DNA from: Rhodocyclaceae bacterium UBA2346
Lineage (GTDB): Bacteria; Pseudomonadota; Gammaproteobacteria; Burkholderiales; Rhodocyclaceae
Reading direction: 5' to 3'
DNA: 64,000 nucleotides
Assembly: GCA_002344625.1 (NCBI GenBank)
Contig: DDUE01000005.1
Location: 74,719 to 138,718, forward strand
The notes beneath the pieces were generated by a model that saw only the letters and a list, made by a program, of their open reading frames with translations, made no database searches and was not told the origin of the DNA. Every line of letters starts with the position of its first letter. Position 1 is the first letter of the stretch. Made by a program: the position numbers and the translations under genes. Positions 1-8,154 of the stretch are shown here, one piece after another.

Positions 1-229
1 GACCGGCCTCGGTGGTCTCGACCGTTCCGGGAAAGCGCCCGTGGGTGGAGTCGAAGCGGGTCAAGTAGGCGATGCTGGCAAGATCGGCCGGCTCGTTGAT
101 CGCGACCACCTGGCTGCGGGCCTGGAACGGTGACGCATGCAGGGCGCGCAGGAAGCTGCGCCCGATACGACCGTAGCCGTTGATGGCAAGGCGCAGGCGT
201 GCGGGGCCGGACTGTTGGGGTATTGGCAT
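1..229 (-). CDS. epd: D-erythrose-4-phosphate dehydrogenase, N-terminal part (cut by window edge)
   Basis: Only the first 76 codons are present; the gene runs off the left edge. The protein reads [18 protein letters not shown] and continues with a Rossmann NGYGRIGR motif and then [10 protein letters not shown] and a STHGRF block, the N-terminal NAD-binding part of the GAPDH superfamily. The Glu in INEPAD matches E4P dehydrogenase (INELAD in E. coli Epd) better than a glycolytic GAPDH. Epd oxidises erythrose-4-phosphate to 4-phosphoerythronate for pyridoxal phosphate synthesis. It lies directly downstream of gap and transketolase on the same strand, as in many proteobacteria. A second GAPDH paralogue cannot be ruled out without the C-terminal half. 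Confidence 0.75.
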   Translation of the reverse strand, partial: MPIPQQSGPARLRLAINGYGRIGRSFLRALHASPFQARSQVVAINEPADLASIAYLTRFDSTHGRFPGTVETTEAG

Positions 230-239
230 CGGTTCTCGG

Positions 240-271
240 CGCCGCTGCCATGCCGAAGCATGGCAGCGGTG
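240..271. repeat. Strong intercistronic hairpin between gap and epd
   Basis: A perfect 12-bp inverted repeat, CCGCTGCCATGC at 242-253 and GCATGGCAGCGG at 258-269, is separated by the 4-nt loop CGAA. One G-T wobble and one further C-G pair extend it to 240-271. It sits in the 54-bp gap after gap and ends about 10 nt before the epd start. No U-tract follows on the minus strand, so it looks like an mRNA stability or translation-control element rather than an intrinsic terminator. Confidence 0.7.
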
Positions 272-283
272 ATCGTGCCGGAT

Positions 284-1312
284 TCAGCGGGCGTCGGCGA
301 GGGCGCGTGCGGCGTCCAGCATGCGGCAGGAATAGCCCCATTCGTTGTCGTACCAGGCCAGCACCTTCACCAGCGTGGAACCGTCCGCGCCCTTGATGAC
401 ACGGGTCTGGGTCGCATCGAAGGTGGACGAAACGGTGCTGTGGTTGAAGTCGGAAGACACCAGCGGTTCTTCATTGACAGCCAGTATCCCCTTCAGAGTG
501 CCGTTGGCGGCCGTCTTCATCAACTGATTCACTTCGTCCTTGCTGGTCTCGCGTCCGGCCGTGAAGGTCAGGTCTACCAGTGAGACGTTGATGGTCGGCA
601 CGCGCAGCGCGAATCCATCCACCTTGCCCTTGAGCGCCGGCAATACCAGACCCACGGCAGCGGCGGCGCCGGTCTTGGTCGGGATGATGTTGTGAGCGGC
701 GGCGCGCGCGCGGCGCAGGTCCTTGTGGCGCACATCCACCAGCACTTGGTCGTTGGTGAAGGCGTGGATGGTGGTCATCAGGCCCTGCTCGATGCCGATG
801 TTGTCCTGCAGCACCTTGGCGACCGGTGCCAGACAGTTGGTGGTGCATGAGGCGTTGGAGACGACGGTCATCGCCGCAGTGAGAATCTCGTGGTTCACCC
901 CGTAGACGATGGTCGCATCGACGTCGTCGCCACCGGGTGCGGAAATCAGCACCTTCTTCGCGCCCTGCTGCAACAGCACTTCGGCCTTGGCCTTGGAGGT
1001 GTACGCACCGGTGCATTCGAGCAGGACGTCCACACCCAGCTCCGCCCAGTTGATCGCCAGCGGATCCTTGGTCGAGAAGAACGGGATGCGCTTGCCGCCG
1101 ATGATCATGCAGTTGTCGCCGTCGGTTTCGACCGATGCCGCGAACCGGCCGTGAGTGGTGTCGTACTTGGTCAGGTGGGCATTGGTCTTGATGTCGCCCG
1201 AGGCGTTGATCGCGACCACTTCGAACTCGTTCTCCAGCCCCTGCTCCCAGATGGCTCGCAGCGTGCAGCGTCCGATACGGCCATATCCGTTGATTGCGAT
1301 CTTGATCGACAT
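284..1312 (-). CDS. gap: Type I glyceraldehyde-3-phosphate dehydrogenase
   Basis: 342 aa. It interconverts glyceraldehyde-3-phosphate and 1,3-bisphosphoglycerate in the cytoplasm. The Rossmann motif NGYGRIGR is at about residues 8-15, and the active-site block [12 protein letters not shown] places the catalytic Cys near residue 156. The C-terminal [12 protein letters not shown] is typical. The start was set at MSIKIAING because it is preceded by AGAGGACT at a suitable distance; an in-frame extension of 18 codons has no homologous content. The residue that reads the NAD ribose is unusual: INAS stands where NAD-specific enzymes have IND, so NADP use is possible (inference). It is downstream of transketolase by 57 bp and probably in one operon with it. 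Confidence 0.95.
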   Translation of the reverse strand: MSIKIAINGYGRIGRCTLRAIWEQGLENEFEVVAINASGDIKTNAHLTKYDTTHGRFAASVETDGDNCMIIGGKRIPFFSTKDPLAINWAELGVDVLLECTGAYTSKAKAEVLLQQGAKKVLISAPGGDDVDATIVYGVNHEILTAAMTVVSNASCTTNCLAPVAKVLQDNIGIEQGLMTTIHAFTNDQVLVDVRHKDLRRARAAAHNIIPTKTGAAAAVGLVLPALKGKVDGFALRVPTINVSLVDLTFTAGRETSKDEVNQLMKTAANGTLKGILAVNEEPLVSSDFNHSTVSSTFDATQTRVIKGADGSTLVKVLAWYDNEWGYSCRMLDAARALADAR

Positions 1313-1345
1313 GTCTAAGTCCTCTCTATGAACGAAAATGTCTGG

Positions 1346-1364
1346 GGCGGTCGGCCCGACCGCC
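1346..1364. repeat. Hairpin in the tkt-gap junction
   Basis: GGCGGTCG at 1346-1353 and CGACCGCC at 1357-1364 form a perfect 8-bp stem with a 3-nt loop. It lies between the transketolase stop and the gap start on the minus-strand transcript. There is no U-run after it. Together with the hairpin at 240-271, both junctions of this operon carry a compact stem-loop. Confidence 0.6.
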
Positions 1365-1369
1365 AAGTC

Positions 1370-3400
1370 TTACTCGAGCAGCGCTCTGACGGCCGCGACC
1401 ACCGCGTCGGTGGTGATGCCGAACAGTTTGAACAGTTCGCCTGCGGGAGCGGATTCGCCGAAGCGATCGATTCCGATGACGGCGCCCAGGCCGCTGTCGG
1501 CAGCGCCCACGTACTTGCACCAGCCGTCGGTCACCCCTGCCTCGACTGCCACCCGCGGTATGCCGGCTGGCAGGACCGCGGCGCGCCAGGCGGAATCCTG
1601 GCGGTCGAAGACGTTGGTGGACGGCATCGACACCACCCGCACCGCGATGCCGTCGGCCGCCAGCGCCTTCTGCGCTTCGAGCGCCAGCGCGACTTCGGAG
1701 CCGGTGGCGATGACGACGGCCGCCGGTTTGCCGCCCGGGGCGTCGCTCAGGATGTAGCCACCCCGGCGGATGGCCGCGGTCTGTGCTTCGGTGCGCGCCT
1801 GGAAGGGCAGGTTCTGGCGCGAGAACATCAGCGACGAAGGGCCGTCGCGGCGTTCGAGCGCATGGGCCCAGGCCACCGCCGACTCGGTGGTGTCGCACGG
1901 GCGCCAGACATCCATGTTGGGCATCAGGCGCAGGCTGGCGGTCTGCTCGACCGGCTGGTGGGTCGGTCCATCCTCGCCCAGCCCGATCGAATCATGCGTG
2001 AACACGAAGATCTGGCGGATCTTCATCAGCGCCGCCATGCGCAGCGCATTGCGCGCATATTCGCTGAACATCAGGAAGGTGGCGGTGTACGGGATCAGCC
2101 CGCGATGCAGCGCGATGCCGTTGGCGATCGCGCACATGCCGAACTCGCGTACTCCGTAATACACGTAATTGCCACCGCTCTCGCGGCCGACGCCTTTCGA
2201 CCCGGACCACAGCGTGAGGTTGGAGCCGGCGAGATCGGCCGAGCCGCCCAGCAGCTCGGGCAGTTTCGGGGCGAAGGCTTCGATGCTGTTCTGGCTCGCC
2301 TTGCGGGTGGCGATGGTCTCGGCCTTGGCCGCAACGTCGGCAATCACCCGGTCGACATGCGCGGACCAGTCGGCGGGCAACTCGCCGTTGATCCGGCGCG
2401 AGAACTCGGTGGCGAGCTCGGGGTAGGCGCGCGCGTAAGCAGCAAAACGCTGGTTCCAGTCGGCTTCGGCCGCCTTGCCGGCTTCGACCGCGCTCCAGGC
2501 GGCGTAGACGTCGGCAGGCACTTCGAAGGGCGCGTGATTCCAACCGATATGGGTGCGGGTGGCGGCGATCTCGGCATCGCCAAGCGGCGCGCCATGCACG
2601 TCGTGCGATCCCTGCTTGTTGGGAGCGCCCGCGCCGATCACGGTCTTGCAGCAGATCAGCGTGGGCTGGGTCGTGTTCGTGCGGGCAGCCACGATGGCGG
2701 CCTCGATGGCGGCCGGGTCGTGGCCCTGGACGTCGCGAATGACCTGCCAGCCGTAGGCTTCGAAGCGCTTGGGGGTGTCGTCGGTGAACCAGCCTTCGAC
2801 ATGGCCGTCGATCGAGATCGCATTGTCGTCGTAGAACGCGACCAGCTTGCCCAGGCCCCAGGTGCCGGCGAGCGAGCAGGCTTCATGCGAGATGCCTTCC
2901 ATCAGGCAGCCGTCGCCGAGAAAGACCCATGTGCGGTGATCGACGATCTCGTGCCCCGGGCGATTGAACGCGTCGGCGAGAAGCTTTTCGGCAAGGGCCA
3001 TCCCGACCGCATTCGAAATGCCCTGGCCAAGCGGGCCGGTGGTGGTTTCGATGCCTGGGGCATAGCCGTATTCGGGGTGCCCCGGGGTCTTGCTGTGGAG
3101 CTGGCGGAAGCGTTTGAGTTCCTCGATCGGCAGGTCGTAGCCGGAAAGGTGCAGCAAGGCGTAATGCAGCATCGAGCCATGCCCGTTGGACAGCACGAAG
3201 CGGTCGCGATCCGGCCAGGTCGGGTTGGCGGGGCTGTGCTTGAGATGATGCCGCCACAACACCTCGGCGATCTCGGCCATGCCCATCGGCGCACCCGGGT
3301 GGCCGGACTTTGCCTGCTGCACGGCATCCATCGCGAGCGCGCGGATCGCACCCGTGAGTGGATTGAACACGGGAGGCTTGACGTTGCGACTCTGATGCAT
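1370..3400 (-). CDS. tkt: Transketolase
   Basis: 676 aa, the usual length. A thiamine diphosphate enzyme that moves two-carbon units between sugar phosphates in the pentose phosphate and Calvin pathways. Seen: the N-terminal [13 protein letters not shown] block, [18 protein letters not shown], the ThDP/Mg motif [12 protein letters not shown], the pyrimidine-domain [17 protein letters not shown] and a C-terminal domain with [12 protein letters not shown]. The start at [10 protein letters not shown] was chosen because the family N-terminus begins shortly before [10 protein letters not shown]; no strong ribosome site is visible there. A 6-bp stem (3413-3418 with 3428-3433) lies just upstream of the start. 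It is followed by gap and epd on the same strand. Confidence 0.96.
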   Translation of the reverse strand: MHQSRNVKPPVFNPLTGAIRALAMDAVQQAKSGHPGAPMGMAEIAEVLWRHHLKHSPANPTWPDRDRFVLSNGHGSMLHYALLHLSGYDLPIEELKRFRQLHSKTPGHPEYGYAPGIETTTGPLGQGISNAVGMALAEKLLADAFNRPGHEIVDHRTWVFLGDGCLMEGISHEACSLAGTWGLGKLVAFYDDNAISIDGHVEGWFTDDTPKRFEAYGWQVIRDVQGHDPAAIEAAIVAARTNTTQPTLICCKTVIGAGAPNKQGSHDVHGAPLGDAEIAATRTHIGWNHAPFEVPADVYAAWSAVEAGKAAEADWNQRFAAYARAYPELATEFSRRINGELPADWSAHVDRVIADVAAKAETIATRKASQNSIEAFAPKLPELLGGSADLAGSNLTLWSGSKGVGRESGGNYVYYGVREFGMCAIANGIALHRGLIPYTATFLMFSEYARNALRMAALMKIRQIFVFTHDSIGLGEDGPTHQPVEQTASLRLMPNMDVWRPCDTTESAVAWAHALERRDGPSSLMFSRQNLPFQARTEAQTAAIRRGGYILSDAPGGKPAAVVIATGSEVALALEAQKALAADGIAVRVVSMPSTNVFDRQDSAWRAAVLPAGIPRVAVEAGVTDGWCKYVGAADSGLGAVIGIDRFGESAPAGELFKLFGITTDAVVAAVRALLE

Positions 3401-3537
3401 GGTGATCGATACCCGGCTTTTTCGAAGAGCCGGATTATCGCCGATAAACACCCCCGACCGCTAGGCGCGGGGCGATCGTGACGCGCCCGGCGGCGGGCGG
3501 CGGGACGCTGTGCCCCGGTCGGCCGCCGGGCTGGCCC

Positions 3538-4413
3538 TCATTTGGCGCGCCGGCTCTTCTCCATCAGGCGCCAGATCAGCGGGGTCAGAATCAACTGCAT
3601 CGCCAGGTCGAGTTTTCCGCCCGGTATCACGATGGTGTTGGCGCGCGACATGAACGACTCGTGGATCATGTTGACCAGGTAGGGAAAGTCGACGCCACGG
3701 GGGTCCTTGAAGCGAATCACCACCATCGATTCGCTCAGTGACGGAACGTCGCGGGCAATGAACGGGTTCGAGGTGTCGACGATCGGTACGCGCTGGAAGT
3801 TGATATGGGTCCGGGCAAACTGCGGAACGATGAAATGAACATAATCGTGCATCCGCCGCAGAATCGTGTCCTGAACCGCCTCCATCGAGTAGCCGCGCAC
3901 GCGGGTGTCGCGATGCAGCTTCTGGATCCACTCGAGGTTGATGGTCGGCGCGACGCCGATCAGCAGATCCACATGGCGGGCAATGTCGATGGTGTCGGTC
4001 ACCACCCCGCCGTGAAGGCCTTCGTAGAACAGGCAGTCGGTTCCGACCGGGAGGTCTTCCCACTGGGTGAACGTGCCCATGGGCAATCCCCAGTGCATCG
4101 ACTGCGCCTCGTCGTGGATATACAGCCTGCGCCGTCCGACGGCCGATTCGCCGTAGCGCCGGAACAACTCCTCGAGTTCGTCGAGCAGATTGGCCTCGGG
4201 GCCGAAGTGGCTGACTCCCGGGCCGCGGGTCGACTCGGCGGCGGCGATGCGTTTCTTCATCTCGTCGCGGGTATAGCGATGAAAGCTGTCGCCTTCGACG
4301 ACTGCGGCTTCGACCCCCTCGCGATGAAATATCGCCTCGAAGGTGTGCTTGACGGTGGTGGTGCCGGCGCCCGACGAGCCGGTGACCGCAATGATGGGAT
4401 GTTTGACGGACAT
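3538..4413 (-). CDS. prk: Phosphoribulokinase, class I (proteobacterial)
   Basis: 291 aa, the standard length for octameric bacterial PRK. It phosphorylates ribulose-5-phosphate to ribulose-1,5-bisphosphate using ATP. Motifs: P-loop GSSGAGTTTVK at about residues 12-22, EGDSFHRYTRDEM with the catalytic Asp, HFGPEANLLDELE, FYEGLHGGVV, and VDTSNPFIARDVPSLSESMVVI near the end. It precedes transketolase, GAPDH and Epd on the same strand, with 137 bp before tkt, so it sits with Calvin-type regeneration enzymes. E. coli PrkB is a close relative without RuBisCO, so carbon fixation cannot be assumed from this gene alone. Confidence 0.93.
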   Translation of the reverse strand: MSVKHPIIAVTGSSGAGTTTVKHTFEAIFHREGVEAAVVEGDSFHRYTRDEMKKRIAAAESTRGPGVSHFGPEANLLDELEELFRRYGESAVGRRRLYIHDEAQSMHWGLPMGTFTQWEDLPVGTDCLFYEGLHGGVVTDTIDIARHVDLLIGVAPTINLEWIQKLHRDTRVRGYSMEAVQDTILRRMHDYVHFIVPQFARTHINFQRVPIVDTSNPFIARDVPSLSESMVVIRFKDPRGVDFPYLVNMIHESFMSRANTIVIPGGKLDLAMQLILTPLIWRLMEKSRRAK

Positions 4414-4474
4414 TGAAGCCTCCAGTGATCAAGCTTGTTCGTGGCGGCTGGTTGGGGTGCGTGTCATGCGCCGG

Positions 4475-4726
4475 TCAGCGCGATGCGAACACCCGCCTGG
4501 CCGCGACTACCAGCACATGTACCTCGTCGGCGCTCATGTCGGGATAGTGGTTGCGCAGGGTACGGTAGGCGAGATGATCGAGGCTGTTGCTGCCCCAATG
4601 GTTCTCGGGTGCGAAAAAAGGTTCGATCAGCATGATCGCTTCGTCAAACACGCCGCGTACCCGCAAGTGCTTGCGACGTTCCAGGGTCTGGGTGCTCGAT
4701 AGATCGGAAGAGACGGATTCGCTCAT
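4475..4726 (-). CDS. Small protein of unknown function
   Basis: 83 aa from the ATG at 4726 (MSESVSSDLSS); the frame is also open to 4849. Not recognised. The sequence is soluble, mildly basic at RRKHLRVR and ends ADEVHVLVVAARRVFASR; no membrane segment, signal peptide or cysteine is visible. No clear ribosome site supports either start. It lies 61 bp upstream of the phosphoribulokinase gene and 165 bp downstream of the IMPase-like gene, all on one strand, so it may be cotranscribed. The call as a real gene rests on the lack of a better frame and the coherent position. Confidence 0.5.
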   Translation of the reverse strand: MSESVSSDLSSTQTLERRKHLRVRGVFDEAIMLIEPFFAPENHWGSNSLDHLAYRTLRNHYPDMSADEVHVLVVAARRVFASR

Positions 4727-4891
4727 AGGTATTGGGAGATGTCGATGCAACAGGAGCCGCACTGGCGTTCCTGCGCTTGCGCGCATGCGGCGCCAGTGGG
4801 CGTACTCGGCCGAGGCCATGTGTCGCCATGCCTGTGTGGGCAAGTTCACGCCGATCCGCAGGGCGATCCAGGCGCGTGGTCGGTGGGTCGG

Positions 4892-5701
4892 TCACGAGTG
4901 CGCCGCCAGCCAGGTTCGCCATTCGCCGAACAGCGATGGACTCGCCGCCGCGATCACGCCGCGCTTGACCGACGGGCCGGCCATCAGTGAGCCGCCGTCG
5001 AGCGAGACCGCCTTGCCGCCGGCTTCGTCGAGAATGAGCTGGCCGGCCGCATAGTCCCACAGCTTTTGGCCGCCGTGAAGATAGACGTCGAGACGTCCGG
5101 CCGCGACGAAGCACCACTCGAGCGCGCTCGAGCCGAAGTTGCGCTGCGAATAATAGGGCGGGCGGACCGCGAGTTCGTCGCCCAGATGGTTGCTGATCCG
5201 CTTGAAATCGATGCCCGCGACGGCGTCGCGCAACTGCAGCGCAGCGTTGCGCAGGGGGAGCTCGGCGCCGTTCAGGAAGGCGCCTGCACCCTTGGCGGCG
5301 AAGAAGGACTCGTCGGTGACCGGGTTATAGACCACGCCGAACTGGGGTTCGTGATCGACCAGGTAGGCAATCGAGACCGCGAAGAACGGGATCCCGTTGG
5401 CGAAATTGGTCGTGCCGTCGATCGGATCGATGCACCACATGCCCTTGCGGCCAGCGGCCCAGCAGTGGGCCTGTTCTTCGTCGCTCATCTCCTCGCCCAG
5501 GACCGGGCCCGGCATGAGACCTGGAAGCGCATCGGTGAAACGGCGCTGTGATTCCATGTCAGCTTCCGTGAACAGCGAACCATCCGCCTTCTGGCTGCGC
5601 GCAGTCTTCAGATAGCGCGGCAGGATGACCTCGCGCGCGATCTCGCGCACCAGCGATTCGAGGGCACGGGCATCGGCAAGGCGTGCCATTGCATTCGGCA
5701 T
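4892..5701 (-). CDS. Inositol-monophosphatase-family phosphatase
   Basis: 269 aa from ATG 5701, which has AGGAGC 6 nt upstream; a 66-codon in-frame extension is rejected. Mg-dependent sugar-phosphate phosphatase fold. Metal-binding motifs are all present: GEEMSDEE, CIDPIDGTTNF and LWDYAAGQLILDEAGG. These motifs are shared by inositol monophosphatase, histidinol phosphatase (HisN), PAP phosphatase (CysQ) and some fructose-1,6-bisphosphatases, so the substrate cannot be assigned. Its position upstream of phosphoribulokinase and transketolase makes a sugar-bisphosphate substrate worth testing. It is divergent from rsmE. Confidence 0.85.
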   Translation of the reverse strand: MPNAMARLADARALESLVREIAREVILPRYLKTARSQKADGSLFTEADMESQRRFTDALPGLMPGPVLGEEMSDEEQAHCWAAGRKGMWCIDPIDGTTNFANGIPFFAVSIAYLVDHEPQFGVVYNPVTDESFFAAKGAGAFLNGAELPLRNAALQLRDAVAGIDFKRISNHLGDELAVRPPYYSQRNFGSSALEWCFVAAGRLDVYLHGGQKLWDYAAGQLILDEAGGKAVSLDGGSLMAGPSVKRGVIAAASPSLFGEWRTWLAAHS

Positions 5702-5802
5702 TTTTGCTCCTGGTGTTGCGCCGCGGGGAGACATGCGCCGCAGCGTAAATGCACGGCTCGGTGCGGTCCGCGCGTGGATGCGCTGGCCGCACCGAGTTTC
5801 CC

Positions 5803-5808
5803 TATAAT
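5803..5808 (+). promoter_or_regulatory. Candidate -10 element giving a leaderless rsmE mRNA
   Basis: A perfect TATAAT lies 3 nt before the first of two adjacent rsmE ATG codons (5812 and 5815). A start site 7 nt after the hexamer would be the A of ATG 5815. No Shine-Dalgarno sequence precedes either ATG. No good -35 hexamer is visible 16-18 bp upstream, which lowers confidence. Confidence 0.4.
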
Positions 5809-5811
5809 AGC

Positions 5812-6537
5812 ATGATGATTTCGCGCTTCTTTTTTCCCGACACCCTGCCCGAATCAGGTGTGGTGCGCCTGCCGGAGGCGCTCGCCCATCATGCGACACG
5901 CGTGTTGCGCATGGCGCCGGGCGATGCGATGGTGCTTTTCGACGGCGGCGGCGGGGAGGTGGCGGCTCGCCTGCAGGGTGGTGGGCGCGAGTGGTTCGCT
6001 ACTCTCGACGAGCGTGATCCGGTGGACCGTGAATCGCCATTGGCACTGGTGCTGGTGCAGGCCCTCGCCAGTGGCGACAAGATGGACTGGATCGTACAGA
6101 AGGCGGTCGAGCTGGGTGTCGCGGCCGTGATCCCGATCGAGGCGCGGAGATCGGTGCTGCGCCTGTCGGGTGAGCGCGCGCTGAAGCGCGTGGCTCACTG
6201 GCAGCAGGTGATGCTGGCAGCCTGCGAGCAGAGCGGGCGCAACCGGGTGCCCGAGATCGGTCCGGTCATGTTGCTCGCGCACTATCTGGCGACCCATCGC
6301 GATACCGACAAGGTGATGTTCTCGCCCGGCATCGGGACGCCGTTGAAGGCGTTGGCGCAGCCGCAGGGGCCGCGCCATTTTCTTGTCGGTCCGGAAGGGG
6401 GGTGGGCCGACGATGAGCTTGCCGCCTGCGGGGCGGCACAGTGTGCGGTGGCGACGCTTGGTCCGCGGGTGCTGCGCACCGAAACGGCCGGGCTTGTCGC
6501 GCTTGCCGCGGCCCAGGTCCTTTGGGGAGATGTCTGA
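5812..6537 (+). CDS. rsmE: 16S rRNA (uracil(1498)-N(3))-methyltransferase
   Basis: 241 aa. A SPOUT-fold methyltransferase that methylates U1498 of 16S rRNA. The N-terminal PUA-like part includes HHATRVLRMAPGD and LFDGGGGE; the C-terminal knot has HFLVGPEGGWADDEL and LGPRVLRTETAGLVAL, the signature of the RsmE family. The start was taken as the ATG at 5812, immediately followed by a second ATG; upstream in-frame codons match no RsmE N-terminus. Its stop overlaps the region just before the next gene, pap, so the two are likely cotranscribed. Confidence 0.94.
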   Translation: MMISRFFFPDTLPESGVVRLPEALAHHATRVLRMAPGDAMVLFDGGGGEVAARLQGGGREWFATLDERDPVDRESPLALVLVQALASGDKMDWIVQKAVELGVAAVIPIEARRSVLRLSGERALKRVAHWQQVMLAACEQSGRNRVPEIGPVMLLAHYLATHRDTDKVMFSPGIGTPLKALAQPQGPRHFLVGPEGGWADDELAACGAAQCAVATLGPRVLRTETAGLVALAAAQVLWGDV

Positions 6538-6538
6538 A

Positions 6539-8026
6539 ATGTTCGAATCGGTTGAGATCGGCCACCGGACCTCCAAGGAAGATTTCGAGAAGTTCGAGCC
6601 GCAGTTGCGCGCGGATCTGCTGGATGCTCAGTTCGATCTGCGTGATCAGGCGCCGTTTGCGGTGGTGATCCTGATCAACGGCGTGGATGGCGCGGGCAAG
6701 GGCGAAACCGTGAATCTGCTCAACGAGTGGATGGACCCACGCCACATCGAAACCCAGGCTTTCGATTCGCCGACCTCGGAGGAGGCCGAGCGACCCTATA
6801 TGTGGCGCTTCTGGCGCACGCTGCCGCCCAAGGGCAAGATCGGTGTGATGTTCGGCAACTGGTACACCGATCCGATCCAGGAGCGGGTCGAGAAGCTCAC
6901 CAAGAAGGCGGAACTCGACCAGCATCTCGACGACATCGTGCGTTTCGAAAGCATGCTGGTCAGAGAGGGCGTGCTGTTGTTGAAACTGTGGTTTCATCTG
7001 CCCAAGGCGGGGCAGAAGGCCCGCCTCGAAGCGCTCGAAAAGGATCCGCGCACGCGTTGGCGGGTAACCGAGCTCGACTGGCACTATTTCAAGCTTTACG
7101 ACCGCTATCGCGAGGTGGCGGAGCATGTCTTGCGGCGCACCAGTACCGGCGAGGCGCCGTGGCAACTCGTCGACGGCTCGGACCCGCGCTATCGCGCCGT
7201 GTTCGTCGGGCGGGCCTTGCTCGATGCGCTGCGCCGACGCCTCGACGCGGCGAATCAGCATTGGGCGCCGCGCCAGACCGCGCCCGCGCTGCCACCGGTG
7301 CTGGACGGGCAAAACCTGCTCAATACCCTGGTTCTCGATCAGCCCATGACCAAGAAGGACTACAACCTTCAGCTCGAGGAACTGCAGGGCAGGCTGGCGC
7401 TGCTGGTGCGCAACAAGGCATTTGCGGCGCGGTCGCTGGTACTGGTGTTCGAAGGCCACGATGCGGCTGGCAAGGGTGGTGCGATCAGGCGCGTCACGGC
7501 CGCGCTCGATGCCCGCCGCTACCGCATCGTGCCCATTGCCGCGCCGACGGACGAAGAGTTGGCAAAGCCTTATCTGTGGCGGTTCTGGCGCCAGTTGCCG
7601 CGGCGGGGCAGGGTGTTGATCTTCGATCGCTCGTGGTATGGGCGGGTGCTGGTCGAGCGGGTCGAGGGTTATTGTTCCGACGCCGACTGGATGCGCGCCT
7701 ATTCCGAGATCAACGATTTCGAGGACGAAATCATCGCGGCCGGCGGGATCGTGGTGAAACTCTGGCTCGCGATCAGTGCCGACGTGCAGCTCGAGCGCTT
7801 CAAGGAGCGCGAGGCCGAGCCCCACAAGCGCTTCAAGATCACCGACGACGACTGGCGCAATCGCGGCAAGTGGGCCGAGTACGAACGCGCGGTGTGTGAC
7901 ATGATCGACCGCACCAGCACCGAGAACGCGGCATGGACTCTGGTCGAGGCCAACAACAAGTACCACGCGCGGATAAAGATACTGCGTACGTTGTGTGATC
8001 GGGTTGAGGCCGCGCTAAAAAGTTAA
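6539..8026 (+). CDS. pap: Polyphosphate:AMP phosphotransferase (two-domain PPK2)
   Basis: 495 aa. Transfers phosphate from polyphosphate to AMP, making ADP. Two tandem PPK2 domains: the first has a P-loop NGVDGAGKGE at about 47-56, the second EGHDAAGKGG at about 305-314. Only the second keeps the FDRSWYGR lid/catalytic motif (about 362-369); the matching place in the first reads FGNWYTD. This pattern, an active C-terminal half and a degenerate N-terminal half, is known for PAP-type PPK2. The ATG at 6539 has GGGGAG at 6524-6529; an in-frame ATG at 6530 touches that site and is less likely. It starts 2 bp after rsmE ends. Confidence 0.93.
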   Translation: MFESVEIGHRTSKEDFEKFEPQLRADLLDAQFDLRDQAPFAVVILINGVDGAGKGETVNLLNEWMDPRHIETQAFDSPTSEEAERPYMWRFWRTLPPKGKIGVMFGNWYTDPIQERVEKLTKKAELDQHLDDIVRFESMLVREGVLLLKLWFHLPKAGQKARLEALEKDPRTRWRVTELDWHYFKLYDRYREVAEHVLRRTSTGEAPWQLVDGSDPRYRAVFVGRALLDALRRRLDAANQHWAPRQTAPALPPVLDGQNLLNTLVLDQPMTKKDYNLQLEELQGRLALLVRNKAFAARSLVLVFEGHDAAGKGGAIRRVTAALDARRYRIVPIAAPTDEELAKPYLWRFWRQLPRRGRVLIFDRSWYGRVLVERVEGYCSDADWMRAYSEINDFEDEIIAAGGIVVKLWLAISADVQLERFKEREAEPHKRFKITDDDWRNRGKWAEYERAVCDMIDRTSTENAAWTLVEANNKYHARIKILRTLCDRVEAALKS

Positions 8027-8154
8027 TGTTGCGCTGCGGTAGCGGCCTGTAACGCCGAGGAAGAGCCTGGCGGGCGGTTCCGATACAATGTCGTCCTGAC
8101 AGCCCCGATCGATCCGCATCCGGGGCGCGGATCCTAAACGCCACGGGTACCTGC

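Noticed and set aside
3413..3433. Intrinsic terminator between prk and tkt
   Set aside because: The 6-bp stem lies immediately before the tkt start and has no U-tract in the direction of transcription.
1328..3481. Long open frame (717 codons) antisense to transketolase
   Set aside because: Mirror of tkt codon bias in high-GC DNA; the product is Arg/Gly/His-rich and matches no family, while tkt itself is certain.
6266..7966. 566-codon minus-strand frame opposite pap
   Set aside because: Shadow of the PPK2 coding frame; no start context or motifs.
8084..8133. TACAAT -10 and GATCCGC/GCGGATC hairpin before argA as an arginine attenuator
   Set aside because: No -35 match, no leader peptide rich in Arg codons and competing weak pairings; too little support.
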